From Epiperipatus broadwayi (Eukaryota; Onychophora; Udeonychophora; Euonychophora; Peripatidae): a stretch of 64,000 nt of DNA. Location: NCBI GenBank assembly GCA_028023455.1, contig JAQFVV010012446.1:2786001-2850000 (forward strand), in the 5' to 3' direction. Position numbers and translations under genes: made by a program. Positions within the stretch are counted from its first letter, which is position 1. Every line of letters starts with the position of its first letter. Positions 1-13,450 of this stretch are shown piece by piece. Under the pieces are notes generated by a model. It saw only the letters and a list, made by a program, of their open reading frames with translations, was not told where the DNA came from and ran no database searches.

Positions 1-3000
1 AAAAGATGGCCGCTAGAAAAAAAGTGTGTTAGATCCAAAAGATCCAGGTGCTCTACTCCTAAATTCAATACCCCTAACAGATGAAAGCCATAAGCTGGAA
101 ACTAATCTGGGGATAGTGATAGTAAGTGACATAATTGGAGTGAGAATGAGAATTTGCTAGAAAAAAATAATTTAGAAAACAAATGATAATAATATTACTG
201 TAACAAATGTTAAGACACTGCTGGAATATCAAAGGCTGTCTTAAAAATTCACAAGATCAAATAATTTGAGCCTAAATGCTTATAATGAAGAAGAGGTTTG
301 ATATAAATGATATAGTAAACACCTAAAATTATATATACAGAAAAGCTTCATTGCAACAACAAGATGAAATATTTCTGTGATATAAAGAGAGACTTGATTA
401 GCTTTAAAATGAATGATATAAAATAATGAATATTTGTGACAAAATTCTACAAAAAAATAGAAATGTATTGATATATTAATCAAAACCATTTACAAAATCA
501 TTTAATGGCCTACAAAGTGGAGAAGACAACTTTTTATTTCAATAAAAAAAAAATACCAGAAAGAATGTGTAATATAATTTATCACATTCAGTAAGATTTA
601 TGAAGATGTTTGAACACAGATAAAGCTTATTATTTAAAGATGAAAATTGTTTTATACAGAGTTTTAGCATATTAAAAATATGTGCATTGATAATTGTCCA
701 AAATTTGCTTCAGATATGTGGAGGTTAATCATTTTCACATGTTCTACCTAAATCTAGACTAATGACAATAACAATGGCTGATCCAAAAGAAGAACTTCTA
801 ATTTGACATTTTGAATATAATGAAAAGTTATATAGTTTATCTATTAACAAAATATTATGAAGAAACTGGTGAAGATTCCAACAAGGATATACATTCACTA
901 GTGTCTTTATTAAGTCCATTTGACAATTATACAATTTATGCTTTTTGCTTATCCACATGTACATATGTAAATAGCTATTGAATTCAATAGCAGATTAATT
1001 ATTGGCTGAATATTAGCATTACAGTAACAGCATTCCAAATATAAATAATAGTAAGAACTCTAAAACGAAAAATTTATTAATATAATAACAAAGATCTCAT
1101 AGCATGAGAAAAATTATAAATTTTATTAAAAATGATAATAAGAAACCTGGAGTAAAAAGAAAATTAAGAGCAATAGAAAGCATCAAAACTTCAAATATAT
1201 ACCATGGAGCAAAAACAAGTTGAGCTACACTCTCTCAACAGGGGAATACGTTGGACAAAGTTAATAAATGAGTGCAATATTTCATTTGCAATGACAATTG
1301 ATCTGATCCGCTCATTGAAAAATAAATCGTCAACAATCAATTATTCTGCAATCTAGATTCACTTAAATTATCTATATTGGTTTGTGTGTGTGAAAATATG
1401 ATCAAATGTATAATAGTGTATTTAATTTTGTGGATTGAAATATAATAAATGAATCGATTTTACATATTTTATCAGATATGTACAGACAGATATATATATA
1501 TATATACTTTTAATTATAATCATAAATTTTTTTATAATGTATATAGATTCTTTTTTTTTTGAAGGGTGGGGGAGATATTGTTTCCTAATTATAAGTTAAG
1601 TTTATTCTACACAAAAAGAAATGGAACCTATTCCCTTCCACATACTGTATTATATATATAATTGGGTAATTAATAATCATTAAGATGTGCATCTGGGGAG
1701 AAATGGTGTCTTAGTTGTGCTTGCAGAAAGTTTGGGATCTTTGGATTAAATTGCACTAATTTGATATTGGTAAATACTGAATAAGGATAATGAAGGCATA
1801 TGAGTGGTTGTGATTTGAACTAACTGAAGATTGATAAAATGCATCTTGAAGGTCATTTATTTTTTTCAAATGTCTTTATTCATATAATTAAAGTATATGT
1901 AGTAAATTTTTATATATAACAATATAAATTGATTTTTAATGACATAAAGAAAAATTAAAATCAAAAGTATAGAACAGATTTATTTTTCTCATTTTTGTTA
2001 ACATCTTCAAAAAACAATTTTTTTTATTTACATTTGGTATTTTTTAAACTCTATCACAGAACCAATCTTTTCATGCATGGTAATTGATGAAATACAGATA
2101 GCTGCAAATTAATGGCCTCATAATATGGAGGGGGGGGGATAATAAACTTATATATCAGTAAAGTTTGGAAATGCTTTCATATATAAAGTCTAAGATAAAA
2201 CAGACTCAGCAATAAGCAATCTTTCTATAAAGCTTGGTTTTGAAATGAAATTTAAAAAAAGAGACATTAAACACATCTGAAATCAATCTATTATACTAAG
2301 AGCGCTCTTATATACATACTGTACATTTATATAGTATTGAAAAATCATAACTGGTACATGTAATGAATAAAATAAAGTTATTGTGGCAAAATACTACAAT
2401 AAAGTATTTATTCGCCAAGTTTATTTTTGATTAGTATATATCATAATCAGAGCAAACCATCCCAAATGTAGTGATATGACCAATATTTTTTTATTTAGGC
2501 TGTCATATGGCTGCTATAGTAAACTTCATTCTTAATCATATATTTTGGATCATTTTTTGCTACATCTGGGAGTTCCTGTCGACTGTGCCAATTGCTACAT
2601 CTGGGAACAAATCCCTATGCTACCAAATACACAAGCTTATAATATTGCAGCAACTTAGGCTTATCATTTAATAGATTAATAATACAACCATTACAAGCAT
2701 TTTAATTACAGATATATACATATAAACAATTTATATAAAGCATATATATTTACATACCCGGAGGCATTATTCTCAAATAATAATAAAGGTCGGGGGTGAG
2801 CTGTTTTGTTCCTAGACTTGCTTTGCCATGTTTGGAGGTATAAACCTCTCTGCAATATTAGCTGTCAAGGGTAATACATGATGACATCTAGCATCATTGT
2901 TGTTGCAATTAATCTGCATATTTGTAGCTTCCACAAGGAAGTGTTTCTTGCTTCTTTTCTAGACCAATCTTTCACAATTAATAATTAGAACTCCTGTTCT

Positions 3001-3261
3001 AACTGGCTGGATTACATGGATCCTGCAGACATTGTCTAATGTTACTTATCTGTAGATATATCCGGTTACTAGTAATTTCTTCTTTTTAATTGTCACTAAT
3101 TAATTAGATCAATTTTTGATGGAATTCTGTTATCTCTTTTGCTCTTTAGGAATTTAATTATGATTGTTTCCTGGACTTATAATCAATCTTTTAGTAATAT
3201 CAATTTTTTTGTCTATGGTTACAATCAGTTTTAATTTTACTTTTCATTTAAATTTAATATA

Positions 3262-4389
3262 CACCTGGGTCTCTTTTTATGCAGACTTATTTAACACAAT
3301 TTTGAAGTTACGCGATTCATGTTTCACTGGAAGTCGAACTCCGATAATGTGATATTACTTTAAATAATAAATTTCGCGCACTTACGTTATATTGAAAGTA
3401 ATAGCACATTATTGGAATTCGACTTTCATCTTAGTAATATCAATATTTTCAGTGCTTTATAATAGTAAGATTTTATACAATAATGAAATTAAAATCATGA
3501 TTTCCACATTTTATGTATACACACATTAAATTTTGCAAGATTATAATGTAAATTTGTTCAAACATTGTGCGTGTTAATTTTGCATTTTAAATCACATTCT
3601 GTTTTTGCTTTTTAAAAAAGAACGTAATCAATTATTAATTATTAATCATTTAGTGTCCACAAGTTTATTTTTAAAAGGTGAGTAATAGCAGTGGGCACAA
3701 TTAAATTTGACAATTAAAAATTAAAATCTGATTTTTAATTGTAATTAACAATTTAAAAATTACTTATGGCAACTTGAAATTAATATTATGTAAAACGAAA
3801 TTTGATTTTTAAATGGAATTGAAAATTAAAAAATTAAAGACAAAAATAAGAATTTAATTTTTAGTTGTTAGTTTTAATTAAATTTTTCCCAGCAGTGGTG
3901 AATAAATGTCTTTTTATTATCATAAGTCTAAATTCATAAACAATTAATAAAATCATCGTCTCAAAGATTAATTACTAATTACGTTGTCAACAGAAAACCA
4001 TTAACACAACATGAGAGTGCAAACGAACGTGTTTTTCAGCAAATAGGGATAATAATTAAAACGTGTATAAAAAAATGTAAATTACTGTACTGTATATTAT
4101 GCATAAAAATATATTATTTTGAATAAAATTAAATATTATAGTTAAAAAAAGTTAGTCTTGTATCAATTTTTTTCAAATTTGAAATTTTTTATTAGTCATA
4201 TTTTATTTCCTTATTTTTTTGCACGAATTTTAAAGTAATTTTACGTTGGTGCTTTGCTTTTACGCGAATTGTGAAAAATCACAGACCGCATCACCCCTTT
4301 TTCAATATAAGTTACGTCTATTTTTGCGCGATTTCGTTTGCGCGTGTTTTCTGAGGAACCTATCTATCGCTTAAAACGAGACCCAGGTG
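3262..4389. mobile_element. Non-autonomous TIR DNA transposon, copy 1
   Basis: The element starts CACCTGGGTCTCTTTTTA and its reverse complement starts CACCTGGGTCTCGTTTTA. It is flanked on both sides by TA (3260-3261 and 4390-4391), which fits a Tc1/mariner-pogo type insertion. An inverted, closely similar copy lies at 53400-54382. No transposase ORF is present. It is 1,128 bp long, large for a MITE, and contains a smaller palindrome at 3331-3426. Confidence 0.75.
3331..3426. repeat. Small palindrome nested inside the TIR element
   Basis: Arms AAGTCGAACTCCGATAATGT and the complementary ACATTATTGGAATTCGACTT fold onto each other with an AT-rich centre carrying TTTCGCGCACTTACG. The TCGAACTCCGATAAT arm resembles the ends of pogo/Tigger-type elements; this is inference. 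The same palindrome sits at the corresponding place in the second copy (about 54179-54272), so it was already present before the two copies separated. Confidence 0.6.
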
Positions 4390-4829
4390 TACTTATTTTT
4401 AAACTTTAATTGTGCATGTATTTTGACATACATACATATATATTAACACACAATTATTCATAACTGTCTTTTAACTATATACATGTATTTATTTTAACAT
4501 ACACATATAAACATAATACATATTTTATACTATTTTTTATTGCTATTATGATGATAAAGTTGAAAAATATTCAGTCTTTATATTTTCACTACTCACCGAT
4601 AAGGAATTATTTGTGCATATTTAGCTGTGTGTGTTATTGTAATTGCATTTAACATTTTACATACATTTTTTTGTTTGTTTGTTTAACTAATACAGTATTT
4701 TTAAACAAATTTCTAAAGCTATCTTATTTAACATTTTTTGATTGTCAGCTGACTATATTTAGTTCTAATTCTAATGTCTAAATTATTTTTGAAGCTTTAG
4801 TACATTTTATTTTTTTAAAATTCACTTAC

Positions 4830-4986
4830 ATAACCACGTCCTTTACAAACAACATACAATCCAAATAGATGACGGTCAATTCCCTTGCCATTCATGGCAT
4901 CTCTATACAATTTTTGGTGCCCGTCAGCTGCAACAGTTAATAAATGAATCTTTTCTTTATTTGATTTATTATTTTCCACCATAGAT
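4830..4986 (-). CDS. CPT1: CPT1 exon F (GIDRHLF exon)
   Basis: This 157-bp exon follows the acceptor TTTAG and ends at donor GTAAGT. The first base completes an Arg codon split with exon E. It then encodes 52 residues from SMVENNKSNK to GIDRHLFGLYVVCKGRGY. The segment HQKLYRDAMNGKGIDRHLFG is the CPT1 HQxxYRxAMxGxGIDRHLFxLYVV block, part of the second half of the acyltransferase fold. Most CPT1 proteins continue VVSKYL; here the text is VVCKGRGY, a divergent ending. The following exon is not in the window. Confidence 0.92.
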
Positions 4987-5762
4987 CTAAATATCATAAA
5001 AAAAAGAGTTGAAATATGAGCAATCATATTTATATAAAATGACTATTAAGATAAAATTTGCTAATAATATTAAATAATCATTTTAAAAATGTAAACATAA
5101 AAAAACTCTGGTGTTTGGGCTTAAGAAATCATACAAGACAAAAATTCTAATGCACAATGAAATTTAATAAAAATATTCATCAAACTGAACAGAATACCTA
5201 ACATTATAAAACTAAAATATTAATTTAAATGAGGTTTGGAAACAATTAATTTTAACAAACAAAGCATCACATAACCTTTTCTGTTTACTTTAAACAACTG
5301 CACTAAAATCAGCAATTCACTATTTATTTTTATTACAGAGCCATCTATTGTAACTTTGAGCAATAAATAAACCCTAGATGGTAATTCCAGTAACCAGAAA
5401 TTTATCTAAGTATTCAGGTAACACACCAATTAGTATTCACTAATTACTTAAGAATGCAAGAGATAGTTCTGAAGTAAAAAATATAAATAGAAAAATAAAG
5501 TATTGCTTCTAAGATTAACAATTAATATTATCAGTGAAAAAAAAAAAAAAAACCCTCAGAAAATAACTTACAGGATAAATTTTAAAATAGCAATCAATTT
5601 TTCTATAATAATTCAATTAAAAGATGCATAAATAAAATAGCTAGTCTTTATTGATGAATCCTACACATTGGATTTCAAATCTTTGAATAAGACAATCTAG
5701 CATATATAGAAAAATATTTAAGTAAATTAAAAAATGAATGTAAAGAAATAAGAAGAAAACAC

Positions 5763-5887
5763 TAATGGCTTTATTGCTCAGAAGTTCGTAAGAAGTTTGG
5801 GTGCCAGACCTGCGAATGTCAGAATATATCCTGGGACTTTCCGATCCCAAGTCAGATATTCTACTGCTGTGTCAAACTACATGGGCT
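5763..5887 (-). mobile_element. tRNA-derived SINE, family 2, copy 1
   Basis: Read on the minus strand, it starts near CCATGTAGTTTGACACAGCA. It has box B-like sequence in the middle and ends with the family tail ACTTCT(T/G)A...GCAATAAAGCCAT, which includes an AATAAA signal. At least five relatives in the window share this head and tail. No intact cloverleaf can be drawn, so this is a SINE head and not a tRNA gene. Confidence 0.6.
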
Positions 5888-5965
5888 GTAAAAAAAATTA
5901 AAACTCTAAACATAACACTTCAGTTGTGACATAAACTTGATAAATGGATTAAATAAAATAATTGA

Positions 5966-6086
5966 ATGGCTTTATTTCTTAAGAGTTCATAAGAAGTTTG
6001 TGTTCTGAAAACGCCAGAACTAGAATCCATCCAAGAGTTTTACGTTCCACTCTGACATCCTACCATTGTAATAATCACATGGAGCA
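5966..6086 (-). mobile_element. tRNA-derived SINE, family 2, copy 2
   Basis: Same family and orientation as the copy 80 bp to the left. The tail reads AACTCTTAAGAAATAAAGCC on the minus strand, and the head lies near 6075-6086 (CCATGTGAT). The copies differ at many positions, so this is not a recent tandem duplication. Confidence 0.6.
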
Positions 6087-8168
6087 TTAATTAAATAATA
6101 AATGAGAGAAAAAAGTGATGTTTCCATAGTGATCATTCTCAGAAAGTTAATATATAAATACATAATGTTTTACATGATAATTTTTAAAATGCTTTTATAA
6201 TTCAATCACTTCATCAATCATCAAAATTTGACTGCTTTAAATATAGTAGATGTTTAAAAGTTTCTATTAAGTAATAATTAATGTAGATATAAGATTTTTA
6301 TTAAAGTATTAGAAAACGTATATAGAGCATCAAAATAATTCTATATTTTTGTTTCAAAAATGGAACTCGTTTACAAAATAAAGAAAGAAAACACATATGC
6401 AATGGCAATTTATTCTAACTGCCAAAGTTCATATAAATTTATAAAAATATATTAAAATCAATATTGTCCTTATAATAGAGAAAACATAGTGATGTTACAT
6501 TTAAATCAATCTATATAATAATTCAGTATTATGTAAATTTTCTTCAGCTTTCACAATTCATCAGATTGAAAAAAGGTCACATAAGTGGATGTGATTTGCA
6601 AGTTTATTTATACAATTCTTTGCTCCATGCTTTTGTTAACTGGGAAAATTTTATTTTTTACTTATAGTACATTTACATTTATTTAATTTTTTTTTCAACT
6701 TTTTAGTTTTATATAATAGTGAATTATCAAAAGCAATTTTCAACAAATTACTTACTTTTAAATTACAAGTAATTTCATTAAATACTATTTACCATCAATG
6801 TTACAATTAGAAATAAAAATTTAAATTGCTAATTTTTTGTTAAAATTGTTTGCAAACTCTTTAAAAATGTATTGTCATTGAAAATACATATGCGTGCAAG
6901 TTTCAACTAGATCAGAAATTAGGAAGTGGATGAAAATTGAATTAAAAGATTTTATTCTACCAGAACAAAAAAAAACAGTAAGTTAAATAGAAGTGTATTA
7001 AAAAATCATATTTTTCACTGACAACATCATTAGTAAGTACATAAGCAAACAGAATGAACTTGCAAGAACCTGTTGTAAATTGACATATAATAATATAACA
7101 TATTCTAATCTAATTGCCAAAATATATCAGAAACCAACAATCATTATAGTAATGTAATTTGTAATTATAAAATGATACACAAAATATTGATAAAGAAGTA
7201 ATATATCTTGGAACTGCAATTAATATCTACTAAGACATGAATGGAACAATGATAATTGTCAGAAATTAGTATACTGCAAGAGTGGGGAATCTTTTTTCTA
7301 CTAAAGACCATTGGGATATTTTTAATATCATTTGCGAGCCATAGAAAATTATCCATTTAAAGATTAGTCTGCCACATCTGATCAAAAATTTTATTATTTT
7401 ACCACTAATTATTAAGTATGGGCAAGCTTTTTCAACCGGAAGGCCAATTTCAAGTTCTCCTTTTTAAAATGAGGGTCATGATTTTTTTTGTGACTTAAAA
7501 ATAAAGCAACATCATTATTATTGATGATTGTTACATATTTAACAACAATTTTTTAATTCACCTTGTAACTGTTTTTCGACATATTTATATTACTGGATTT
7601 CTTCATATCTTATGGGTAGATTAATTCTACAGCAACTAGGATACAGTCTTTTATAAATTCCCCTTCAAAAAATGGTTTCAAAATTTCAGTTTTTTTATTA
7701 AAAAAAAAACAAAACTTGTTTTCACAAAATTTTCTGACTTGTTTGTACTTTTTTATAAAACATGTCAGTCACTTGATGAAGCTCTTTTTCAAGTTTTTTA
7801 TTTCAATATTTCTTTTTTCGCCAATACTCATTATAATTGAAATGTTTTGATAAATAGTATCTCTTAATATTGTGGTCTTTATTAATTGAAACACTTTCCA
7901 GACATATTGATTTTCTATTTCTTTCTATTAAAAAAAAAAGTCGTTTGAAATGTATGATTTTCTATGTCAATTTTTCTTATTTTATGCAGCGTAACCATCC
8001 TAATAAAAAAAAAAGTTAATGCAAAATAATAATAATAATAAAGCAAAGTAAAATTCATATTTTATTTTCATTAGTATATATTTGACTGTGAAAAATCACT
8101 ATAAAAACAAACAAAATGCCCTCAGCTTCATAAATTAATGTAAAAATCACTCCAAAAGCAAATCTTAC

Positions 8169-8329
8169 CTAACAAAAGCTACTGATTCTTTTGTAAGAGA
8201 ACGAACAGTTTCTGTTCGGCCACAAAGATACAACCTGGTCATAGAGGATTCATATGTCAAGGGAAATTTATGAGCATCTTTATAAAATGCTAACTGAAGT
8301 GCTAACTGTATATATGCATCAGGACTCAC
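8169..8329 (-). CDS. CPT1: CPT1 exon E (carnitine-acyltransferase core)
   Basis: This 161-bp exon follows the acceptor GAACAG and ends at GTAAGA. It encodes 53 residues plus two bases of an Arg codon. Visible blocks in order are [29 protein letters not shown] and [17 protein letters not shown]. These match the CPT1 substrate-binding core. The TYExSMTRLF and GRTETVR blocks line the carnitine/CoA pocket in this family. It joins exon D without loss of frame (phase 0). Confidence 0.95.
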
Positions 8330-8411
8330 CTGTTCAGAGAATAAGAAAAAAATCAGTGTACTGTTAACATATATTTTAACAATTAGATAAATTCATAGCA
8401 ACATTTATTAC
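8330..8411 (-). other. CPT1 intron D-E (82 bp)
   Basis: A very short intron with donor GTAATAAATG and acceptor GAACAG. Its size contrasts with the 35-kb intron in the same gene. No repeat is inserted. Confidence 0.9.
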
Positions 8412-8483
8412 CTTACACTGCTTCATGAAACCTTTGCCATATGCATCATGATCACCAACTTCAAGATCAACATCATTGTTCAT
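8412..8483 (-). CDS. CPT1: CPT1 exon D (YGKG exon)
   Basis: This 72-bp exon of 24 codons encodes MNNDVDLEVGDHDAYGKGFM followed by KQCK. It corresponds to the CPT1 NDVDF...YGKGxIKKC segment; the Lys-rich YGKG loop contacts CoA in carnitine acyltransferases. The acceptor is TTTTTAAAG and the donor GTAATA. It joins exons C and E in phase 0 on both sides. Confidence 0.92.
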
Positions 8484-9169
8484 CTTTAAAAATAAATATA
8501 CCTAAATAAATTAACCTTACATTTAAATCATATCATTATTATATTCATTTAATAGAGTGTCCTTTTTTAAAAAAAAAAATGACAAAACCATAAAAATAAA
8601 TATTCTAGATTTAAAACGAATGATTTATTACAAATACACACTATATTATTATCAGTTAAAGTGACTACCCCTGAAATGTTATGAATCATGTCATAGAAAA
8701 ATATAAATAAGATCAATCAAAATATTGCATGTTTCAGTTCCTCCACCAATCTAATGAAGAAACCTAAAAAATAAATCATGTACAGTTCACAAACATATAC
8801 ATTTTATGACATTAATCTAAAGATACTAGAATAAATTATGCTAAGGGAAAGGCAAACAATGATAAAACACTACTGCCAATGATCAAAGGTCATAATAATC
8901 CATTTCCTAGTTATTCTCAATCTGTCTTTGGATGGAAAACTTACATAACTCATACAAATTCATTCAATGGATGGATAATATTAATACTAAGTAGACATAA
9001 GATAACCCATAAATAGGTAACATATTTTACATCATGTAAGTTGTGACTAACATAAGATTAAATCCGAAAGTAAAAGATTAAACACCTCAATAATAATATA
9101 CTCATTCAAATCTTGTGATGAATGGCCCACTTTGTTACAAAAATTTAATTAAATGCAAACAATATTAAT

Positions 9170-9756
9170 TATAACATTGAGGTAAATGATAATAGCTGGA
9201 AGAAAATACATTTGATCCTAAAAGCCCAAATGTATTGTTCCAAGGTCCAAAGTTCCTTATTCATGAAAATTATAAGCTTGAAATTAGTCTGAGGATTTTG
9301 GACAAAACAGCATAGGATAAGTATTTATTAAGCATTATCAAGTGATATTTATCATTACTTACTAATGTTTACGCTAAGTGGCATAGAGAAAACATCATTA
9401 TGTAAGATGATATCATATGATAGGTCATGAGATAGTTTATTGGTTTATACCAAATCCTAACCAGTGATTTTAGATCTTTATAACATATATTAACAAGTTG
9501 GCTTAGATTGAAAATATTTATATGTTTTTCAGTTTGGCTGATAGCTTGGTAATATAATATTGAAGTAAATGATAATAACTGGAATGAAGGTACATTAGAT
9601 TCTAAATATCTAGGTGCACTGTTCTAAGGTCCAAAACTCCTCACTGATGAAAATCATAGGATTTTGAATGGACTGACATAGGATAGGGATTTATTAAACA
9701 CTATCATTTGGTATCTATCATTACTTACTAAAGCTTACATTAAGTGGCATAGAGAA
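9170..9756. repeat. Two diverged direct copies of a ~210-bp repeat
   Basis: Copy A (9170-9390) and copy B (9552-9756) share an opening ATAAYATTGARGTAAATGAT, a middle block AAGGTCCAAA and the end TAAGTGGCATAGAGAAA. A weaker third relative begins the window at 30-110 (GGTGCTCTACTCCTAAATTC). The function is unknown; it is probably an old dispersed element. Confidence 0.55.
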
Positions 9757-10179
9757 AGTGGAAAAGTATGCTGCTAAAATATTATGATTTTTTTAATTTT
9801 TGTAAAGGTATAAAGTTACTTACTACAACTTCAAAGCAGAAATAGAACTGGAAAAATTATTCTTCATATTACCCATATTTCAATAGATATTACTTTTACA
9901 TTTAGGTTGGAAATAGTACAAATTAAAATGTTAAAAAAAAAAAAACCGTATGCATTTAAAAATATTATAATCTGAGAGCCCGATATGAAAATTAATTTTA
10001 TCTGCTCTTTATTAATAGGTAAATGTCAATGTGTTAAGAATTTTCATTTTAATTTTTCAAATCTTACTTAAATTAAAAAGAATTAATTCTACCTTAATCA
10101 TTAATTACTTTCTTCATTTTCTGCATAGTAATAATAATTATCAGCATTTATAAATGAATACGGCCATTCTAATTTCCAA

Positions 10180-10480
10180 AACAAATCAAAAAATGGAGAG
10201 ATAAAAAATTGTTCTAGAAATGAGTTTTGCAATACTTATACAAATCGATCTGTGAATCACAAATATGTTCAATATAAAACATTCAATTTTTCTTTTTGCT
10301 TTTATATTTAATGATGTTGTCTATTAATTTCTTCAGCAGAAAACCTTTCTAACATACTTCAATAATATGCCTAATTGCAACTTTCCAATGTATTCTATTC
10401 TTAGCCATATTTTACCAATAGAAACAATGGCATTGCACTTAGAATATCTTTGAGATAATCCTTATAACATTTAAATATAG
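10180..10480 (-). pseudogene. LINE (non-LTR retrotransposon) 3' end, copy 1
   Basis: It aligns over its length with 63165-63521, sharing CTAGAAATGAGTTTTGC and the block around CTCCAATGTATTCTAT, with small differences. The second copy decodes to the C-terminal YKxYLK..KKCN..HWKDMAEHRIHW motif common at the end of LINE polyproteins. This copy is more decayed and has no usable frame. Confidence 0.55.
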
Positions 10481-10497
10481 TGCAGATTCTCACATGA

Positions 10498-10612
10498 ATT
10501 AGTGTAGTGATACGATGGTGAATTCTGGAGTTTAAGATCCATGGATCATGATTATAGCTGTTATTTCCAGTGCTTGGACTTCATATGAACTCCTGAGTAA
10601 TAAAACATTTGA
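10498..10612 (+). mobile_element. tRNA-derived SINE, family 2, plus-strand copy
   Basis: Head near TAGTGTAGTGATACGATGGT, box B-like GGATCATGATT, and a tail TATGAACTCCTGAGTAATAA matching the family-2 tail in forward orientation. It sits directly beside the LINE 3' end. Confidence 0.5.
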
Positions 10613-11394
10613 ATATTACTTTTATATAAAATGCAAATTAGATTTTTAGTTTGTGTAGATATCAGGCAATGTGTCATTTAAATGAACTGATATGCACCGA
10701 ACCAATTTGGTCATTGCTCTGTAATCAGTGACTAATTCTTGCAGTAAATTCTATATAATCACTATACATTTTTGGGGAGCTATAAACTCTACTCCTGGTG
10801 TAATGATTAAAAAAACTGTCTTTAGCACTTATGAAAACATTACTTTCACAACCTTTTATTTAATCATTAAAAATGTCCTTTTTTTTTGTTGTTTCGTTTG
10901 AAAAAACAATGATTAAAAAAATGGGAATATATTCATCAGTGCTTACCTGAAGACTACAACAAGAAAGAACTATATTATCTGAATTTTCAAATTAGAAGAT
11001 TGAATTTGAACTAATATATTGTACGCTAATGAATAGATTACATATTGTAAATAATTTCGTCTAGAATTATTAAAAAATAAATTCCATAAACAACGTAAAG
11101 ATTTTGAAATTAAAACATCTCATTTGAAAAAAGAAGAAATTTATAGACGTCTGAAGAGTTGTTTTTTTTTATTAGTTTAAAACAAAACACGGTTTGCTAA
11201 AAGTCAATTCATAAAGTTTTACGAATTAAAGAATAATTAGAGGGGGGAGAAATTTAACTTTGCAAAAACTAAACTTTAGAATAAATTAAGAAAGTGGTAT
11301 TTAGAAAGTTAGTTTTATTTTTAAAAAATGCAGTTAGCCTGAGGGGGAATGTAACTGAGAAAATGAAAAGAGAGATTTTTTTTACTTTTTTAAG

Positions 11395-11515
11395 ATTTTT
11401 TTTCCATATGTCATAGCATCGGCCGGGAGGCGAACCTGCAACAACAGTCTGCAACCAACTGCTTGCTTGCAAGGTGGCTGTGCTGACCTCTTGGCTAACA
11501 ACACTTGACTAAGAT
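11395..11515 (-). mobile_element. tRNA-derived SINE, family 1, copy 1
   Basis: On the minus strand it reads box A-like TTAGCCAAGAGGTCAGCACA, then an anticodon-arm-like CTTGCAAGCAAG, box B-like GCAGGTTCGCCTCCCGGCCG, and the family end GATGCTATGACATATGG. AAGATTTTTTTT runs flank both sides and may be a target duplication. The T-arm does not pair, so it is not a tRNA gene. Confidence 0.65.
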
Positions 11516-13350
11516 TTTTTTTTCTTTAATAGGATTAATTAAACATATCTTAAGAATTTAATCAACAAAAGCAGTGGATGAATTTAAAAACTAATTAAAA
11601 AGAATAACAAAATCAGCACATAAATAGGGCCAAAAATTTTGTAAGGCAGTCAGTCATTCACATATCTAGTCTTTCACATATTGAGATCCAGTCAACTGTT
11701 AGACATAGTTTTTTAAATGCAGTGTTAAGCCGAAAGTCGTAGCATCAGTCTGACAAAACATCAGCAATCTGCCCAATAGAAGCAATGCCTGTCTAATAAT
11801 CTGAAGCCACCAGGAATGTCTAACTGCCTGAAAGGGAAGTAGCACGAAACCTCAATCATCAGGAATGCAACAGAAGCCTAAAATCCAACCGGTTGGTAAA
11901 ACACACACGCAGCAGTTAAGAGTGAGAAACCACCACGTTTTAAAAATCCTGTAGGTAATAACATTTCTTATTCCACTTCCTAATATTAATTAAAGTAGCC
12001 ATTGCAATCTTTGATCAGTATAATAAATGAACTCTATAGCCAGCATAAAATTGACTATTTATATGCAGGTTTAGTGTAATGAACTTTCCTAAAACCGACA
12101 AATAGCCTATGAAAATATATATGTGCGTGTTTTAATGCTTGGTATTTATTTATGCTTTATGTTTATATTATATTACTATTTTATGTTTATTATAATGTGT
12201 GTGCCCGAAATATTATAAAATCATTGTTTATATCAATTAGAAATTTATAATTAGTTTACAGATTATATTAAACATTTTATTTAAAATAAGGTATTTGTAT
12301 TACTGTCGGTCAATTCTTTAAGTCCACCACTAAGAACAATTTAGCAAAGTTAGACACATAGTTTATTCCATTTGTTTCCATTGAGCTAGTTGGGATTTCT
12401 TAGGTGCTGAATTAGTTTGCCATCATTCAGGGTATGTTAGTTACTTCTTGTAATTAACTAGCGCCTGAAGTTTACTTCGAAACAAAAAAATGCTTTGAAT
12501 GACAGGTGTTGAATTTAGCAGTCAAGAAGATCTGTGGCCTGGAAATGTAGTCGTAGTTATGTATCTTATGTAACTCGGATTGGTCATAGGTATCCTCTGG
12601 ATATTATGCTTCTCTGCCCAAGGGATCAGTGTAGTGCAATAATTAAATTGCAGTCAGAGTAGATTGAATTTATAATAATTTAATAAATAATTGTATCATA
12701 TTTTTTATGTATAAAAGTAAGTTGTACAATTTTGCTTGTCACAATTTTCTATTTCTATTAAAGAGTAACATGTTATGCTATATGTTGCTTTTCATATTCG
12801 ATCGACTACCCCACCTAGTTCAATATATATATAAATAAAGAGAGAGAGCACTCAGATTCTCAAAAAGATTGACTGTCAATCTAAATACTTAATGTAGATT
12901 AACTTAAAAATATATAGATGATATGGAAATCATTTAACAAAGAGATAATCTTCCAGCAATATTGGTATAAAGTTAACATCGTACTTAAAATCTAGAAATA
13001 AATAAAATCTAATAAGAAATAATGAAGAGATAATATTAAAAAAAAGCACTACTACATATATAAAAAATCATAGGTAAGTTAGTGATTTTATAACCAAGGA
13101 ATAATTGGGTTCTGCAGAGGGATAAATTAACAATATTCTATATACATATATATTGTTAAAAAGAGGTTGCCTTGACAACAGTTTGAGATTGCTGATTGTT
13201 ATGGATATTGGGATTATCTAAGTGCTGACTGCTTTTAATAATTATATATATATATATAAACTACAATTTACATTTTCCCATTTCAAAGTAAGTATTTGCT
13301 AAAAATATGACGCTAAGCTAAAATGCATCTAATATATATTCAAGATTTAT

Positions 13351-13450
13351 TTGGTGGTCGAGAGGTCAGCGACAGCTGCTTTACAAGCAGTTGTCCCAGG
13401 TTAGTGGGTTTGCTTCCCGGCTGATGCTATGACACATGAGAAAGAAAAAC
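13351..13450 (+). mobile_element. tRNA-derived SINE, family 1, copy 2
   Basis: Starts TTGGTGGTCGAGAGGTCAGC (good box A), followed by CTGCTTTACAAGCAG, which folds as an anticodon arm with a UAC (Val-type) anticodon, then box B-like GGGTTTGCTTCC and the family end GATGCTATGACACATGAGAA. Confidence 0.7.

Larger units (their letters stand above)
1..4829 (-). other. CPT1 intron downstream of the last visible exon (incomplete)
   Basis: The exon at 4830-4986 ends with a GTAAGT donor, so this stretch is intron. I looked on the minus strand for the next CPT1 exon (expected to carry EPWxLSTSQTP) and did not find it. Bases 30-110 are a diverged copy of the repeat at 9170-9756. A (TA)n tract lies near 1490-1506, and a T run followed by G-rich sequence near 1550-1570. 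A TIR element fills 3262-4389. I see nothing supportable in 120-3250 or 4400-4829. Confidence 0.7.
4987..8168 (-). other. CPT1 intron E-F (3.2 kb)
   Basis: Bounded by GTAAG at 8168 and AG at 4987. It contains two copies of a tRNA-derived SINE (5763-5887 and 5966-6086). The remainder (4990-5750 and 6100-8160) is AT-rich with poly-A runs, and I could assign nothing in it. Confidence 0.8.

Noticed and set aside
1-4800. Next CPT1 exon (EPWxLSTSQ block)
   Set aside because: Read on the minus strand without finding the block; the exon is presumably beyond the window.
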